Assembly: GCF_042453785.1 (NCBI RefSeq)
Contig: NC_091671.1
Span: 10,982,001-11,046,000 of the forward strand
Length of the DNA: 64,000 bases
Direction: 5' to 3'
Source: Malus domestica
Taxonomy: Eukaryota; Streptophyta; Magnoliopsida; Rosales; Rosaceae
In this document: positions 45,001 through 56,370 of the stretch, one piece after another
Numbering within the stretch: the first letter of the stretch is position 1
Layout: every line of letters starts with the position of its first letter
Program-made: the position numbers and the translations under genes
Notes under the pieces: model-generated
Databases searched by the model: none
What the model saw: only the letters and a program-made list of their open reading frames with translations
Told to the model about the DNA's origin: nothing

Positions 45001-47085
45001 ATAGAATGACCAAAATAATGGATGGTGGACAATCTCATGGACAATTTCTAATGATTTTCAATCTCAGATATCAAAGTTATATGTTATGTAAATCTCAATG
45101 ATCATTTTGGCTAAAAAACCTATTATGACTAATTCTTTGACCCTTTAAACTACTTTTTGGGGTCTTGTAATTTTGTATAATCCATTTATTTTTTTATTTG
45201 TTGAGCATCTCCAAGAGTTTTTATAAACATGACTTTTTAAATACAAGTTTGTTGATCCACATAGCAATTTGAAGACTATAGTTTACAGAATTACACACTT
45301 CAACAGACTCCACAAATCATAATATTTTATCTAAAAGAATCCACTTTTCTATGGAAAATTTTGAAAAGACAACCCAATCACTTTCCACCATTGAACATAG
45401 CTTCCTTCTTTTAATTTTATTACATCTCAAACAACCCAATATATGTGCTACATCAATATAAAGTACATATTCTATTTTAAGTGGCTCAAATCCAACCACT
45501 AAATTCCTTGGATTTCAAGCGTACAACTAGCCAGCAAGGTATGTTATACATTTATGTACTTCAGAATTTTCGATGGTGTCGTACATTTCTTAGTGGAAGA
45601 AAATGTATTGCCCAATATTCTCTTCATATAGACAATATATAGCTATTGAAAATTCTTTCCTTTACCTGTTCCTTTATTAATTGCATATGAAGAAACCGCA
45701 CAACAACACTAGATATGCTAGAGCCGTTCAGGGAGCACGGTTTCTTTTTTCCTTCTTTTGAATGATGTGACTAACAGCAACACTAGAAAGGTCGTGCATT
45801 TTGATCTGATATACACAGTGGCAACATGGATATGTAACTAGGAAAATGATGAATATGCATTTGTTAGCTTCTGTACTTTTATTTAATTATGTTCGTTATT
45901 ATTATACAATTTATTTAATCTAATGACTTAAAATAAAGAAATGTATGTGAGAAGTTAAAATTTGTGTACAAAAATCCCTCTGAAATAAGTAGTCTGCTAA
46001 ACTTGGGTGAGCAGTGCACTCAGTAGTATACGATCATCTAAGGCAAAAGCACAAAATTACTATTGAGAGACAAAAATGCCCGAAAGCTTTACCTGAAATA
46101 ATCCACAAAGTCTCTATTTATCTTTTCTGCCCTTTTTTTTTATGTCAGTTGCAATTTATATTGTACTATAAAAGTGAAGGTCCGTTTGGTAACAATTTTT
46201 GGACTAGCAAAATAGATTGATGGCCTCTTTTTTATGTGCAGGTTCCTCAACCGTGCAGCACAGAAAACTGAAGGAGACATTAAATCAGACGGCTCAATTG
46301 CAAAACCATGGAGACTATGCACAGTGCAACAAGTAGAGGATTTCAAGACCCTTATGAGAATTTTGCCATTATGGTCATCAAGTATATTCTTAGGTACCCC
46401 AATAGCCGTCCACTCCAGCTTGACCATCTTGCAGGCTCTTACCATGGACCGTCACATAGGACCTCACTTTAAAATACCAGCTGGTTCTATTTTAGTCATT
46501 GTCCTAATCTCCACTGCCATCTCTCTCACCCTTATTGATAGGTTCTTATGTCCGGCGTGGCAGAAGATGACCGGTAGGTTTCCGACGTCTCTCCAGCGTA
46601 TAGGATTAGGCCACGTGTTAAACGTGCTCAGCATGGCTGTTTCGGCATTGGTGGAGTCAAGAAGGCTCACGGCAGTTAAATCCCACCACCTCCAAGACCA
46701 ACCTGGGGCTATTGTCCCCATGTTAGCCTTGTGGCTTTTCCCACAGTTGGTTTTGGTAGGCATTGGAGAAGCATTTCATTTTCCAGGACAAGTAGCATTG
46801 TACTATCAAGAATTTCCAGTGTCACTCCGAAGCACATCTACCGCAATGATCGCTTTGATCGTTGGGATATCGTTTTATTTGGGAACAGGTGTGATTGATT
46901 TAGTTCGAAAGGTGACAAGATGGTTGCCGGACAATATAAACAGTGGGAAGCTGGATAATGTGTATTGGATGCTAGTTGTGGTGGGGGTGCTAAATTTTGG
47001 TTACTATTTAGTGTGTGCTAAGTTGTACAAGTATCAAAATGTAAAGGGTGCAAATGAAAATCCTGGCCCTGAAGGTGATAACTGA
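42033..47085 (+). CDS. NRT1/PTR family (NPF2, NAXT-type) transporter, copy D, four exons
   Basis: A second intact transporter gene with the same job and architecture as copy A. Exons are 42033-42129, 42275-42492, 44005-44543 and 46242-47085, all GT-AG, total 1698 bp and 565 residues. The protein starts MDGSLSHDDHEAHTSS, then RGGWITFPFITGALAGLTLA, EFNVKSIDAAQISN, GLGGTRYTMATMGANQF, FFNWYFF, DKPQGSPFVG, SKSFRFLNRAAQKTEGD, PLWSSSIFLGTPIA, GEAFHFPGQVALYYQEFP and KLYKYQNVKG. As in copy A, no ExxER motif is present in helix 1. Intron 2 (1.5 kb) and intron 3 (1.7 kb) are much longer than in copy A, and intron 3 holds a MITE. Loop differences from copy A (SSDESKDYYYGRVTD versus the TSRREDYHYHNDGE type) suggest an older divergence than that between A and B. 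Confidence 0.93.
43494..43740. repeat. GGGTACA-rich degenerate repeat in NPF copy D intron 2
   Basis: 'atgggtacaaa' or close variants recur about ten times over 250 bp, separated by A-rich spacers, after a short TG run (43475-43490). No coding potential on either strand beyond low-complexity frames. Confidence 0.7.
44732..45120. mobile_element. Mutator-type foldback MITE in NPF copy D intron 3, copy 2 of 3
   Basis: Flanked by a perfect 9-bp duplication TATTATGAC (44723-44731 and 45121-45129), the size typical of Mutator-like elements. The left end GGCATTTTAGTCAAAATAGTC-type text is mirrored at the right end by GATCATTTTGGCTAAAAAACC. Both arms share 'ggatggtggacaat'-like words in opposite orientation. 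Non-coding, 389 bp. The remaining intron DNA (45130-46241) shows no feature. Confidence 0.85.
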
Positions 47086-47599
47086 TAAGTGATGTTGTTA
47101 TTGGGATAATAAAACTAAAAGCCATATCTGGGTTACTAATTAGTAATTTCCGAGTCCCCACCTTCCACAAGTAACCACCTTTTATATATCTATGTATAGG
47201 TTAGAATGTGGAAAAGGACCAATAATCTTATTTTCTCTGAACAATATGTAATAACTTGAACTACAATTCTCAGTCGTCTAACTATGTATAGTTCTGGTTA
47301 TTAAACATTTGCACTTATATATGATTACGTTGTATATCTTTAATCAGATTGAACTTTGTGAGTTACATTGTCTTGCTCTGATTAAACATAACTTACTATA
47401 TTTTCTTGAAACGTGGCCCATTATTAGTTTCACGACTTCTCTCCACCACCACCAATTATACACTGATAATATGATGCAACTGTCAACAATACTTTGCTTA
47501 AGTCCGATTTCGGAACAGTAGGATCATTGAGTACTGAATCAACTGCTGATTCGTTCAAGTAGACACAACTGGTGTTCGAAAATAGAGAAAGAAAATTAT

Positions 47600-47765
47600 T
47601 TTGAGTTCTTAGAAAGTAATTGTTATTTTTGAAATGAATTGTTGAGAATGAATGTCACGTTAATGGGAAGAGAAACTTTGCATGAGGTTATAAATAAGTT
47701 GAACTACTCTTCATATTACCAATTAGTTTTATAGTGGAACCTAACTTTCTTCATGGTATCAAAGC
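47600..47765 (+). mobile_element. Possible copia LTR end and primer-binding site
   Basis: 'ttataaataagttgaac' followed about 90 bp later by TGGTATCAAAGCAAGAGG resembles a copia LTR end with an initiator-Met primer site. The opposite LTR end and a flanking duplication were not found. The duplicated block 47768-47990 follows at once. From 47086 to 47600 there is only the 3' flank of NPF copy D. Confidence 0.35.
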
Positions 47766-48411
47766 AAGAGGGGTGGGACCAGCAACGTTGAAGCTCCAGT
47801 CAATTCGAAGAGGCGGGTTGGAGGCCGTGACCGGATCCAGAGAAAGACGGACCGAGAGTTGTGGCCTTGGGTTCGCTGGTTTGGAGTTTTCGAATGGCGC
47901 AACAATGGTAGCCATTGATGAGATCTCCCTCGTGCAAGAAAGAGTATATTTTTCCTTATTAATTTTTTTAGAAAAAAAAAATCTTAATTTATTAATATTT
48001 AGTTAATTTTCAATCCACTTGGGCAAGAGAGTGGTTCTGCACCTGCAACGTCAACATTTAACAAAAAAATTGAGAAAAAAAAATTGATGGAGGTTTGAGA
48101 TTGCAACGAATTGGTAAGTTGATGTATGACATGATTGCATTGTTTTAAAGATGAGGTACGAGATTGTTATGCGACCCAAAGTTGGGATGGTTAAACGTAA
48201 TTTACCCAAAACTTTAATATAGAATAGCGTTATCTTATTATATTTAGAAATGATAAATGAATATGACAGCATTTGTGAATCTGTATTGCAAATATTATGT
48301 AATAATCAATCTAACTTATTCATACAACAAAAACTATGCAGAACATGCAGCCGCCGATCAGCCACTACACTATTCTCCACCACCATATGCTCAAACTTGG
48401 GTGGTCCTCAG

Positions 48412-49674
48412 TAGGGGTGGACACGGGCCGGGCCGGGCCTAATTTTGGAGGAACCTGGCCCTACCCGTTTTAAAATGTAACGGGCCGGGTAGAAGGATTT
48501 TGGGTTTGGAAACCGGAACTAACCCAACCCGTTTGAAACGAGCTTGTTCGGGACCGGCCCATGGGTCCAATTACCCTTTTTTTCCAGTTTTGGAACAACG
48601 TCGATGCAGAAGCAAAAGCAAAACCAGTTTAGACACTCATTTGCACTACTCAGAACATAGAAAAACAAATCAATGTATATACTCCGCACATGTTAACGAT
48701 TCTTCCATGCATGTCCCGAAATAAGTAAACCTTGAAATCCTAGATCCTTAGTTTCTAACAAAACCCATTACTCTTACACACAAAACTACATCAAATCAAT
48801 CTCACAAATAACATCAATTGATGAAACAAAACAAACAGAAACCCACAAAATTTCTAAATCAGAAAACCCACATAAATAAAAACCCTAAATTCTAGAAACC
48901 CTAATTTTGTAAATCAGAAACCCTAATTCATAAAATACCTAGGGATGCCACGATGGAGAGTTAGGAGAGGATGTTGCAATGGTGATCGTGCCTCTTCACC
49001 CAGTCCAACCTTTCGCATGCCACCACGTTGCAAATTTGTTTCCCCAAATAAACCTCTGACATAGTCGATTCAAACAGGGTCGAGTCAGGCCAGCAACATG
49101 TGCAACTCGAAGACGGAGTTTACCACCACAGGTCTTGTAAAAGTGCATCTGTAGCATGTCGGAGAAGGAGTGGTCGATCGGCGCATGCCATGATTTGTAG
49201 AAATGCATATGTAGCTGGACGGCTTCCACGCATGCCATGATTTGAGAGCCTGGGCTCGAGAGATTGAGGTCTGAGATAGGAGCCTAGGCTAGAGATTAAG
49301 GTCTGAGACGAAAGAAGAAAGGAGATTCAAGGAGGAGAGATCGAGGGAGGAGAGTTGGAGTCAGGATAGAGAGAGGGTGAGGTGAGGGGTGAGTTAAGTG
49401 AGCCTGAGAATAAGAGAGAGACTATGATAGAGATTTAGACTTAGAGGGTATCTTTGACAAAAAAAAAAAAAGATAGAGATTAAGGGGTAGGGAACTGTCC
49501 GGGCCGGGGGCCCGTTTTCTCTAATTTTTAGAATCGGCCAACCCCGTTATTTATCAAGAACCGGCCTTGCCCAGCCCATTTTGTATGTATAATTTTTGGA
49601 CCCACCCATTACCCACCCCGAACCGCAAGGATCCACCCCGACCTGCGGGTCCAGGACCCGTTTGCCCACCCCTA
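48412..49674. mobile_element. Non-autonomous hAT element, 1263 bp
   Basis: A perfect 8-bp duplication GTCCTCAG (48404-48411 and 49675-49682) flanks terminal inverted repeats TAGGGGTGGACACGGG and, on the minus strand from the right end, TAGGGGTGGGCAAACGGG, a common plant hAT end. Just inside are GGGCCGG-rich subterminal stretches on both sides. No transposase is recognisable. Short frames inside (for example 48996-49238 minus) have no family features. Confidence 0.9.
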
Positions 49675-49914
49675 GTCCTCAGAAGTCATCATAACCACTT
49701 ATCCGAGTGGTCTCGAACCACCCAAATCCCTGTGTCTACCATTGTATATAAAATGTATAATAATATATTATATTTTTTACGTGTGACTCTATTCTCTAGC
49801 AATAAATCTCGCATGCGGAGTGGGAATTTTCCCAATAGTTGGCTGAAAAACGTGTTGTTAAAACTTAAAACACTGACTTTTTTATGAAAAATTGTTTATA
49901 GGTCACGCAGAAGG

Positions 49915-50132
49915 AGGGGGATTGTCTGCCCTCCCATTTTCATACTCTCCCCATGCCCTCATGTGATGTGTGGTCACGGTTAAGCCACGTCAATATTTTA
50001 TATTAATTTTTTATAGAAATAATAAAACAAAAAGTAATAGGAATATAAAATGTTGGCGTGGCTTAACCGTGACCACACAAATAGGAGGGCATGGGGAGAG
50101 TATGGAAATGAGAGGGCAGACAATCCACCTTC
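49915..50132. mobile_element. Mutator-like foldback MITE, 218 bp
   Basis: Two roughly 100-bp arms form an almost perfect hairpin: GATTGTCTGCCCTC, ACTCTCCCCATGCCCTC and GGTCACGGTTAAGCCACGTC on the left are mirrored on the right. An 11-bp direct repeat CACGCAGAAGG (49904-49914 and 50133-50143) flanks it, close to the 9-11 bp of Mutator-like insertions. A decayed relative lies at 39671-39830. Confidence 0.82.
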
Positions 50133-50499
50133 CACGCAGAAGGCGACGAAGCATGATGACGAGACAGGCAAATTCTTAAAAGAAAAAAAGACTAATAATG
50201 GAGCCCCCGGCACTACTCATCCTTCGAATCTTGTCCTTGTTTTCACAAGTGGCTTAGCTCTTTACATTAAAACTCTTATCCTGTTCTTATCAATGCTAAT
50301 GGACAATTAAGCAACTAATTTGTTTATCTTTCTTTCCATTTCACTAAACTAATCATGTACTTTGCTCACACAACGAGCATCAACATGGTTTATTCCACTG
50401 CTGAGGAATTACCCTTAAGCATTTGGAACTAAAGCATCAAAACTAATTATGTTGGAACTAAAGCATCAAAACTAATTATGTACTTAAGGGTAATTCCAT

Positions 50500-51056
50500 C
50501 TCTGTTTCACGGGTGTCATAAGTCAACCCTATCTCAATCTTCACCTGACAAGACCTATAGCTTTTCTGCATGATCTATGATGGGAAATAATGATGGTGGG
50601 ATTATTGTTCGGCGAGTTGGCCATTTTAGGATGTTGGAAACAGCTTCTAGGGAACGGCTACGTTATTCACTGTACATTAGTCAACAAGCGAGGAAGCTTT
50701 TCCCCAATATTTTCCATTTGTAATCATTATTTTGTTAAGTTTGAATGGATACACGGTACTATTTTTGTAGGAAACACAGTGCCATGCACAATTAAGGAAA
50801 TAATGATGGTAAGCAATTCTGTTTACTCTCTTGTTGCAGATTTCTGAACAGTGCAGCCCTGGAAACAGAAGGGGACTTGAAGCCCGATGGCTCGATTGCA
50901 AGGCCATGGAGGTTGTTCACACTCCAGCAAGTAAAAGATCTGAAAACTATCATTGGTCCAGTTTGGAGTTTCGGGGATGATTGCCAAATAATAGGAAGAA
51001 TGTCAGTTCCCAAGCTTCTTATGGGTGTGCAGAACTCTTGTTATTACTTGTTATGA
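50500..51056 (+). pseudogene. NPF copy E relic: intron 3, start of exon 4 fused to end of exon 4
   Basis: 50510-50830 matches the intron-3 region of copy B (14990-15420). At 50839 an intact acceptor TTGCAG leads into exon 4 (FLNSAALETEGDLKPDGSIA, then RPWRLFTLQQVKDLKTII, to about 50955). There the sequence jumps to the exon-4 tail also found in relic C (GTTTGGAGTTTCGGGGATG ... TATTACTTGTTATG). All central helices are missing. It lies at the left edge of the segmental duplication. The flank 50144-50500 shows a repeated 'ggaactaaagcatcaaaacta' (two copies near 50425 and 50455) and no gene. Confidence 0.8.
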
Positions 51057-51311
51057 AATGATTCTTATGCTCGGTATTGTTTTTTTTTTTTTAAGCAAGC
51101 TTCGTTCGTTAATTGGACCTTCATCCTCTACTTGTCTTGTTTCCACTTGAATTTTGATCGAACTCTTTTTTGATGAATTTTATTTTTCAGTTAGATTGGG
51201 ACTACCTACAAGTAACAGGGAAAACGAAAGTGTGATCCTTCCCGCCAGCCTATAGAAGCCTCACGCATCCCTTCAGTGGAAGAAATTAGTAAGCAAGCTG
51301 CCTTCCTCTAA

Positions 51312-53335
51312 GACCATCTCCAACCGTTGGGCTAAAAGCCAAATTTTTTAGCTCGAAAAATTTAGCTTTTAGCCCAGAAAAAGCTTTTATACTCCAACCC
51401 TTCTGACCTAAAATTTTAGTCTGAGATTATTAAAGAATGAACTTAAGCTATTTTTTTCCTTAAATTAATTTTTTTTAAATAAATATGTAAACTATCGTAA
51501 ATTAATTTTATGAACATTTTAATCTTAAAATATTTAAATTCCGATAAATATAGAAAATCACTAAATTCCAATAAACTACATAAACTTAATTTTACCAAAA
51601 AAAAAAACTACATAAACTTAATACAAACGACAATTGATAAACTTAATTAATAAAGCACATATTTCATACACTACATAAACTTAATACAAACAACAATTAA
51701 TAAACTTAATTAATAAAGCACATAATTCATACACTACATAAACTTAATAATCATATCCACCATCTTCACTTGGTGATGGACTTCGTACAGGACTTGGGAT
51801 ATAGGGTTCAGAGGATTCATCATCTTGAAACATACTCCTTGAGGCAGACTTTCGCAAAATTTCATTTTGCTTACCACGTAAGAACTTCTTCCTCTCTTGA
51901 GTGTATTTGCTGAGGTCCTCCATCATCAAATTAATTTCAAACATATCTTGCTCCCTATCCGAGATTTCCTTCATTTGCAAACGTATTCGGGCCGTTTCTT
52001 CTTGGCGAGCGTTATGGGTTTCGTTCAATTTTGCAATTCCGGTAGCAAAGTGTCCACTCATCGGATCTTGGGACTTCCCTTTTCTCTTTGCTTCCTTTTG
52101 CTTATCTATTCCCTGGGGCCTTGCAAAAGAAGGAGATGGGGTCATTTCATCGACACCTTCATCTCCGGCATTTGTATGTGCGGTTTCACGTTGAAATAAT
52201 CTTCCCCATTGTTGGTATGCATCTGTTCCTCACCTCGGACAATCCTTGAGAACGTCCCAAGCATGTTGCAACTTAAAAACTTGATTTTTTTGTGTTACTC
52301 TTGTCTTGTAAATTTCCATTGCTTTGTCACCCTATGCAAAAAATACATAAAAAAATTAGTTGCAAAATAATATTATGTACATAACAAATAAAATATCAAG
52401 AACAAAACTCACAATTTTTGTGGCACTCCTTCCACTAGCCATGACAACCACGGCTCTCTCCAAGCTTCTCTTCCATAAAGTGCATGCTTTGTTGATAATC
52501 TTCCACCAATCATAAACACCACCACCGTCCCGCCCGCCGCCATTGTAGTTTTCTTGAAACTTTGCAATGATTTTATCCCACAAAACCTTCTTATTTTGAT
52601 TTGTGCCAACTGCACCATCTTTGCTAACAGAAACCCATGCCAAGCATAAAGCAACATCTTCCTCATAGGTCCAATTACGACCTCTAATATGCTCTCTAGC
52701 CATGTTGAACAATTTGGAAATGGAAAGAAATGGTAGAAAGATAAATTGGAAGAATTGTAGGAGAAATTTGAGATTTGTATGAATATTTGAACAAATACAT
52801 AGGTATTTATAGAGTTTTTGGGTGAATTTTGAGTTAAATAATTTTTTTAATTATTTTAACCGTTGGATTTAAATTTGGGCTGTTAGATCTTTTTTTTACC
52901 GTTAGATTTGATTATATTCGATCTCAGCCGTTGAATTCAATGTATTTTAAAATAACATATTCTAAAAAAATGAAATTTGAATCTGGACCGTTGGATCAAC
53001 CAACAGTCCTTAAAGCCCAGCCCTTGGATGTGAATTATAGTTGTTGGGATTAATTGGGTGGCCGACACATGGCCTGACAGCGAGGCCCACCCTGTCGGGA
53101 AATCCTTGCAAGCCCACCGCGTGGGGTGCGTTGCTATGTGGGCGAGCCGAGACTGGCCCAAGTGCCGGCGAGTCCACTCGCATGGGGGGGGGATTTTGGG
53201 GGGGAGGGGGGGTATTTGGCCCAACTTTAGCATTTGGCTTTTAGCCCAATGTTTTAGCTTGGGAGCTTGGGTTGGGTGGTGTTAGGGGGGAATAAATGGG
53301 GAAATTTGGTTTTTAGCCCATTGTTGGAGATGGTC
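51312..53335 (-). mobile_element. PIF/Harbinger-type transposon carrying only a Myb-like ORF, 2024 bp
   Basis: A 3-bp TAA duplication (51309-51311 and 53336-53338) flanks terminal repeats GACCATCTCCAAC, mirrored at the right end as GTTGGAGATGGTC. The paralogous segment at 36728 has 'ctctaacaagcaag' with a single TAA, so the empty site is known. Both ends carry 'gggctaaaa' subterminal text. The only gene inside is a minus-strand Myb/SANT-like ORF; there is no DDE transposase, so movement would need a transposase supplied elsewhere. Confidence 0.9.
51744..52703 (-). pseudogene. Myb/SANT-like DNA-binding protein of a Harbinger element, one nonsense codon
   Basis: Two exons, 52413-52703 and 51744-52331, with GT-AG borders and phase 0, 292 residues if read through. 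Exon 1 (MAREHIRGRNWTYEEDVAL, AWVSVSKDGAVGTNQNKK, LWDKIIAKFQENY) is the trihelix/Myb-like domain of Harbinger accessory proteins. Exon 2 (LQHAWDVLKDCPR, then stop, then QWGRLFQRE; later a Lys/Arg/Glu-rich coiled coil, ending PSPSEDGGYDY) matches the second half of that family. The TGA at 52230-52232 falls where Trp is expected in CPRW. The first in-frame ATG is at 52703. In active systems this protein binds the transposon ends and helps import the transposase. Confidence 0.85.
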
Positions 53336-54029
53336 TAACAAGCAAGAAATTACTAATTTTTAAGCTTAACTTATCTGTTTTTAGATTGTAAATTGAATGT
53401 TCTTAGACTAGAAATGAAGACTCACAAAGGTATTTTAGCTTCCCTGATCATCATCATGCGATTTTTTAGCACCAGGAATGGTTTGACTTTGATATAATGT
53501 TGAGTCTCAATAGAGCTACTTATTATGCGCAATAATTGTGTGCCGTTGAGATCAATCTTACGATAATTTTCAAAACGAGCTCATATGTAGAAATGGTACA
53601 ATATTATATCAGATTAGTTTATTTTAGAAAATCTTATAAGATTCGTAAAAATTAAAAGAAACATTGAAAAGTTCAACAAAAATCGCCACGGGCTCCTCGT
53701 GTCAAGGAGAATATCAATTAGAAAAACCTTTTGTAGCTAGCACCCCTTGGTCTCCATTGTGGTAGAACTCATTTATCCCTATTTTTATAATTCTTATAAT
53801 TTTGTGGAGAGATGTAGTTTAAATAAATCATTAAATCCCAAATTAACTTCAAAATTGCAATTTTCCTTTATACCTTTTTTTTTTTTGGAACATACGATAT
53901 TATTAGAATAAGAGAGAGATGGTGGACTTAGCCTCACAATTAGCTAGCAATAATGTAGTTCAAATTCACCTTTAACGAGAATAAACGTAAGACCTTTCAC
54001 TTACAAATAAATAGGAATAAACGTAAGTC

Positions 54030-54857
54030 CTTCACATGATGTTCACCTCCCGCACCGCACGCTCACCTTGGATCCAAGTTAGGTGCACAGTCCTGTCATA
54101 CAAACCACTATCGGTGGTTCCGACTCGTAGGTGACCCGTGATTATTCACACAGTCTTCACGTGATTGTAGCACTTGAGCGTATTTATTTACACACAGTCC
54201 TGTCGTACAGATCACTCTAGGTGGTTCCGACTCGTGTGCAAGCGTATTTGATGAGCTATAGGTTCAGTCGTACAGTCCACAATAGGTGGATCCAGCTGAC
54301 ATATTACTTTTCATTGATTTACTTCACCTGGTTTACTTATTTCATTATATTGAAATATTTGGCATGGCATACATGTAGATTTGGCTATTCCAAGTATGGT
54401 TTCAATATAGATATGTATTCTATTTTCTGGGAAATTATACGGGTTTTACGGTGAACAGTTATTACTTTTGATAAGTGAAATGATTTGAAAAGCTTCGTTT
54501 TTGCCCACTCACACTTTCTGTTTTGCACCCCTCCAAGTTCTAGGTAAGAGTACTTGTTCGTGGCTTGCGAGGAGTTGACGGCGGTTCTGACAAACTGTAA
54601 TTAATGCCGGACCATCCATCTGGTATTGTATAATTAGTATTGGTCCTGCTGGATTGCACTTAGGTTACCTATGCTCTGGTTATGTGTAATTACACTTAAA
54701 TCTCGTCACTCGCACCTATATATTTGTCTAGTGTAAATTAGTTAGCTTGGTTTTTATTTACTCACATTTCTATATCCTTATCACTTCCACACCGCGCACA
54801 TGGTTACATCATCCTCGCGTGACGGCCAGCACACCTCGATTTAGGTCGGGGTGTGTC
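54030..54857 (+). mobile_element. Solo-LTR-like fragment ending GGTCGGGGTGTGTCA
   Basis: The right end matches the LTR end found twice at 4808-5045, including the preceding 'catggttacatcatcc' and 'gtgacggccag'. Inside, a roughly 40-bp motif with 'tcgtacag' and 'aggtggttccgactcgt' occurs three times in degenerate form (54092, 54197, 54265). The left boundary and flanking duplication were not determined. Confidence 0.55.
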
Positions 54858-54946
54858 ATTTACATTATGACAAATTTAGAGATCAATATTCACGAATTTC
54901 TAGTCAGAGACCAAATCTTAACTCATCCAAAATACATTAAAATGAA

Positions 54947-55306
54947 GGTTTTTTAGCCAAAATGATCCCTCAGATTTGCATAACTCCTCACTTGAACCCT
55001 GAGATTTGAAATTAATAGAAGTAGTCCATGTCCACCATCAATCATTTTGGTCCTTCCATGAAAAATCTCCATTAAATAAGGCTCAAATGACAAAAATACC
55101 CTCAATTTTTGTCAAATCATTTGGCCCATTGTTTATTAAATTGAGGATATTTTTGTCATTTTGGTCCTTATTTAATATAATTTTCTATGGAGGGACCAAA
55201 ATGATTGATGGTGAACAAACTCAGGGACCACTTCTATTGATTTCAAATCTCAAGAACCAAAGTGATGAGTTATGCAAATCTCAATGACCATTTTAGCTAA
55301 AAAGCC
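54947..55306. mobile_element. Mutator-type foldback MITE, copy 3 of 3
   Basis: The ends GGTTTTTTAGCCAAAATGATC and, reversed, GGCTTTTTAGCTAAAATGGTC are near-identical, and arms of about 170 bp pair. Flanks TAAAATGAA and TAATATGAA match at 8 of 9 positions. 360 bp, non-coding. The following 55307-56186 shows no gene. Confidence 0.8.
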
Positions 55307-56186
55307 TAATATGAATAACGATGAGGAGACCATCGCGTTTAGACCCAATTATAAACTATTTTATATGGGTAGATGACGTGGCAAGCCAATTCATTAAAGA
55401 ATAAACAAGGTATATTTTAATTTTAAATTTCCTACCTAAACAAAAATCCTAAGCAACCAAAGCTCCCTACACGCCCCAATGTTAGAGAGGAAAATTCAGG
55501 TCCTACAACTCTCTAACAAGTAATTTTGATGCCAAAGAAGATATAGATCATCTTCGCTTGTCATGGGAGGTGTCTACAAAACACACTTTTATCTTCAAGT
55601 TAGTAAGTGTTTGAGATGATTGCAGCAGAATTTAGAGTAATTGTGTCATTTGAAATCTGGGGCTCCAAGTCCCACACCACCCTTGATTTTCTTCATGATG
55701 CATAAGTCACTCCATCATAGGCATGGCGTGATCAAGTAACAAGTTGATTGCTTAATTGTAGTTCCACTTCCCCATATATAGAGTGCTAGTCGTTTGTTTA
55801 GTTGAGGAGTAAATTCCCCCTCCCCAAAAAAATAATTATTTTGGTTAGAATCATCAGCGGAAATAATCAAATAAATTTTTTTTTATAATGAACAAAAATA
55901 AAAATTCATAAACGTAGAGAAACAGAGGGAACGAAAAATATGTAAAATATGTTTTGTATTAATTAATTCTTATACCGTTTAATGTAAATATAAAGTTATA
56001 TTTAAAAAAGATGACATGACATAACATATAAATTTGATATTTTACACTAGTTGCCAAAAAGAAAAACAAAAATAAGACATATACAACCAACATGCCTTTG
56101 TTTGCCTAAAACCAAAAACTTCATCTGGTATATACAACAGACTAAAACAAAAAAGTTATTTTTTCTCTCAAAAAGTTGCTTTTTGT

Positions 56187-56278
56187 CGTACCCAGTGCAC
56201 AAGGCTCCCGCTTTACGCAGGGTCTAGGAGAGGTGAATGTCGGCTAGCCTTACCCCCATTTATGGAGAGGCTGCTCCC
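56187..56278 (-). mobile_element. Au-like SINE, 5'-truncated
   Basis: 92 bp, nearly the same as part of the SINE at 62.4 kb ('gtacccagtgcacaaggctc', 'ctttacgcagggtct', 'gaatgtcggctagcc'). Flanked by a perfect 17-bp duplication AAAAAGTTGCTTTTTGT (56170-56186 and 56279-56295). On the minus strand it begins at GGGAGCAGCCTC, so the pol III promoter part is missing. Confidence 0.85.
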
Positions 56279-56370
56279 AAAAAGTTGCTTTTTGTGCTGG
56301 ACAAAATTTTTGAGTGCAGCCACTTTATCTTGTCTATGGCCGTTCTCGGTTGTTTTGTTAGGGTTGGCTG

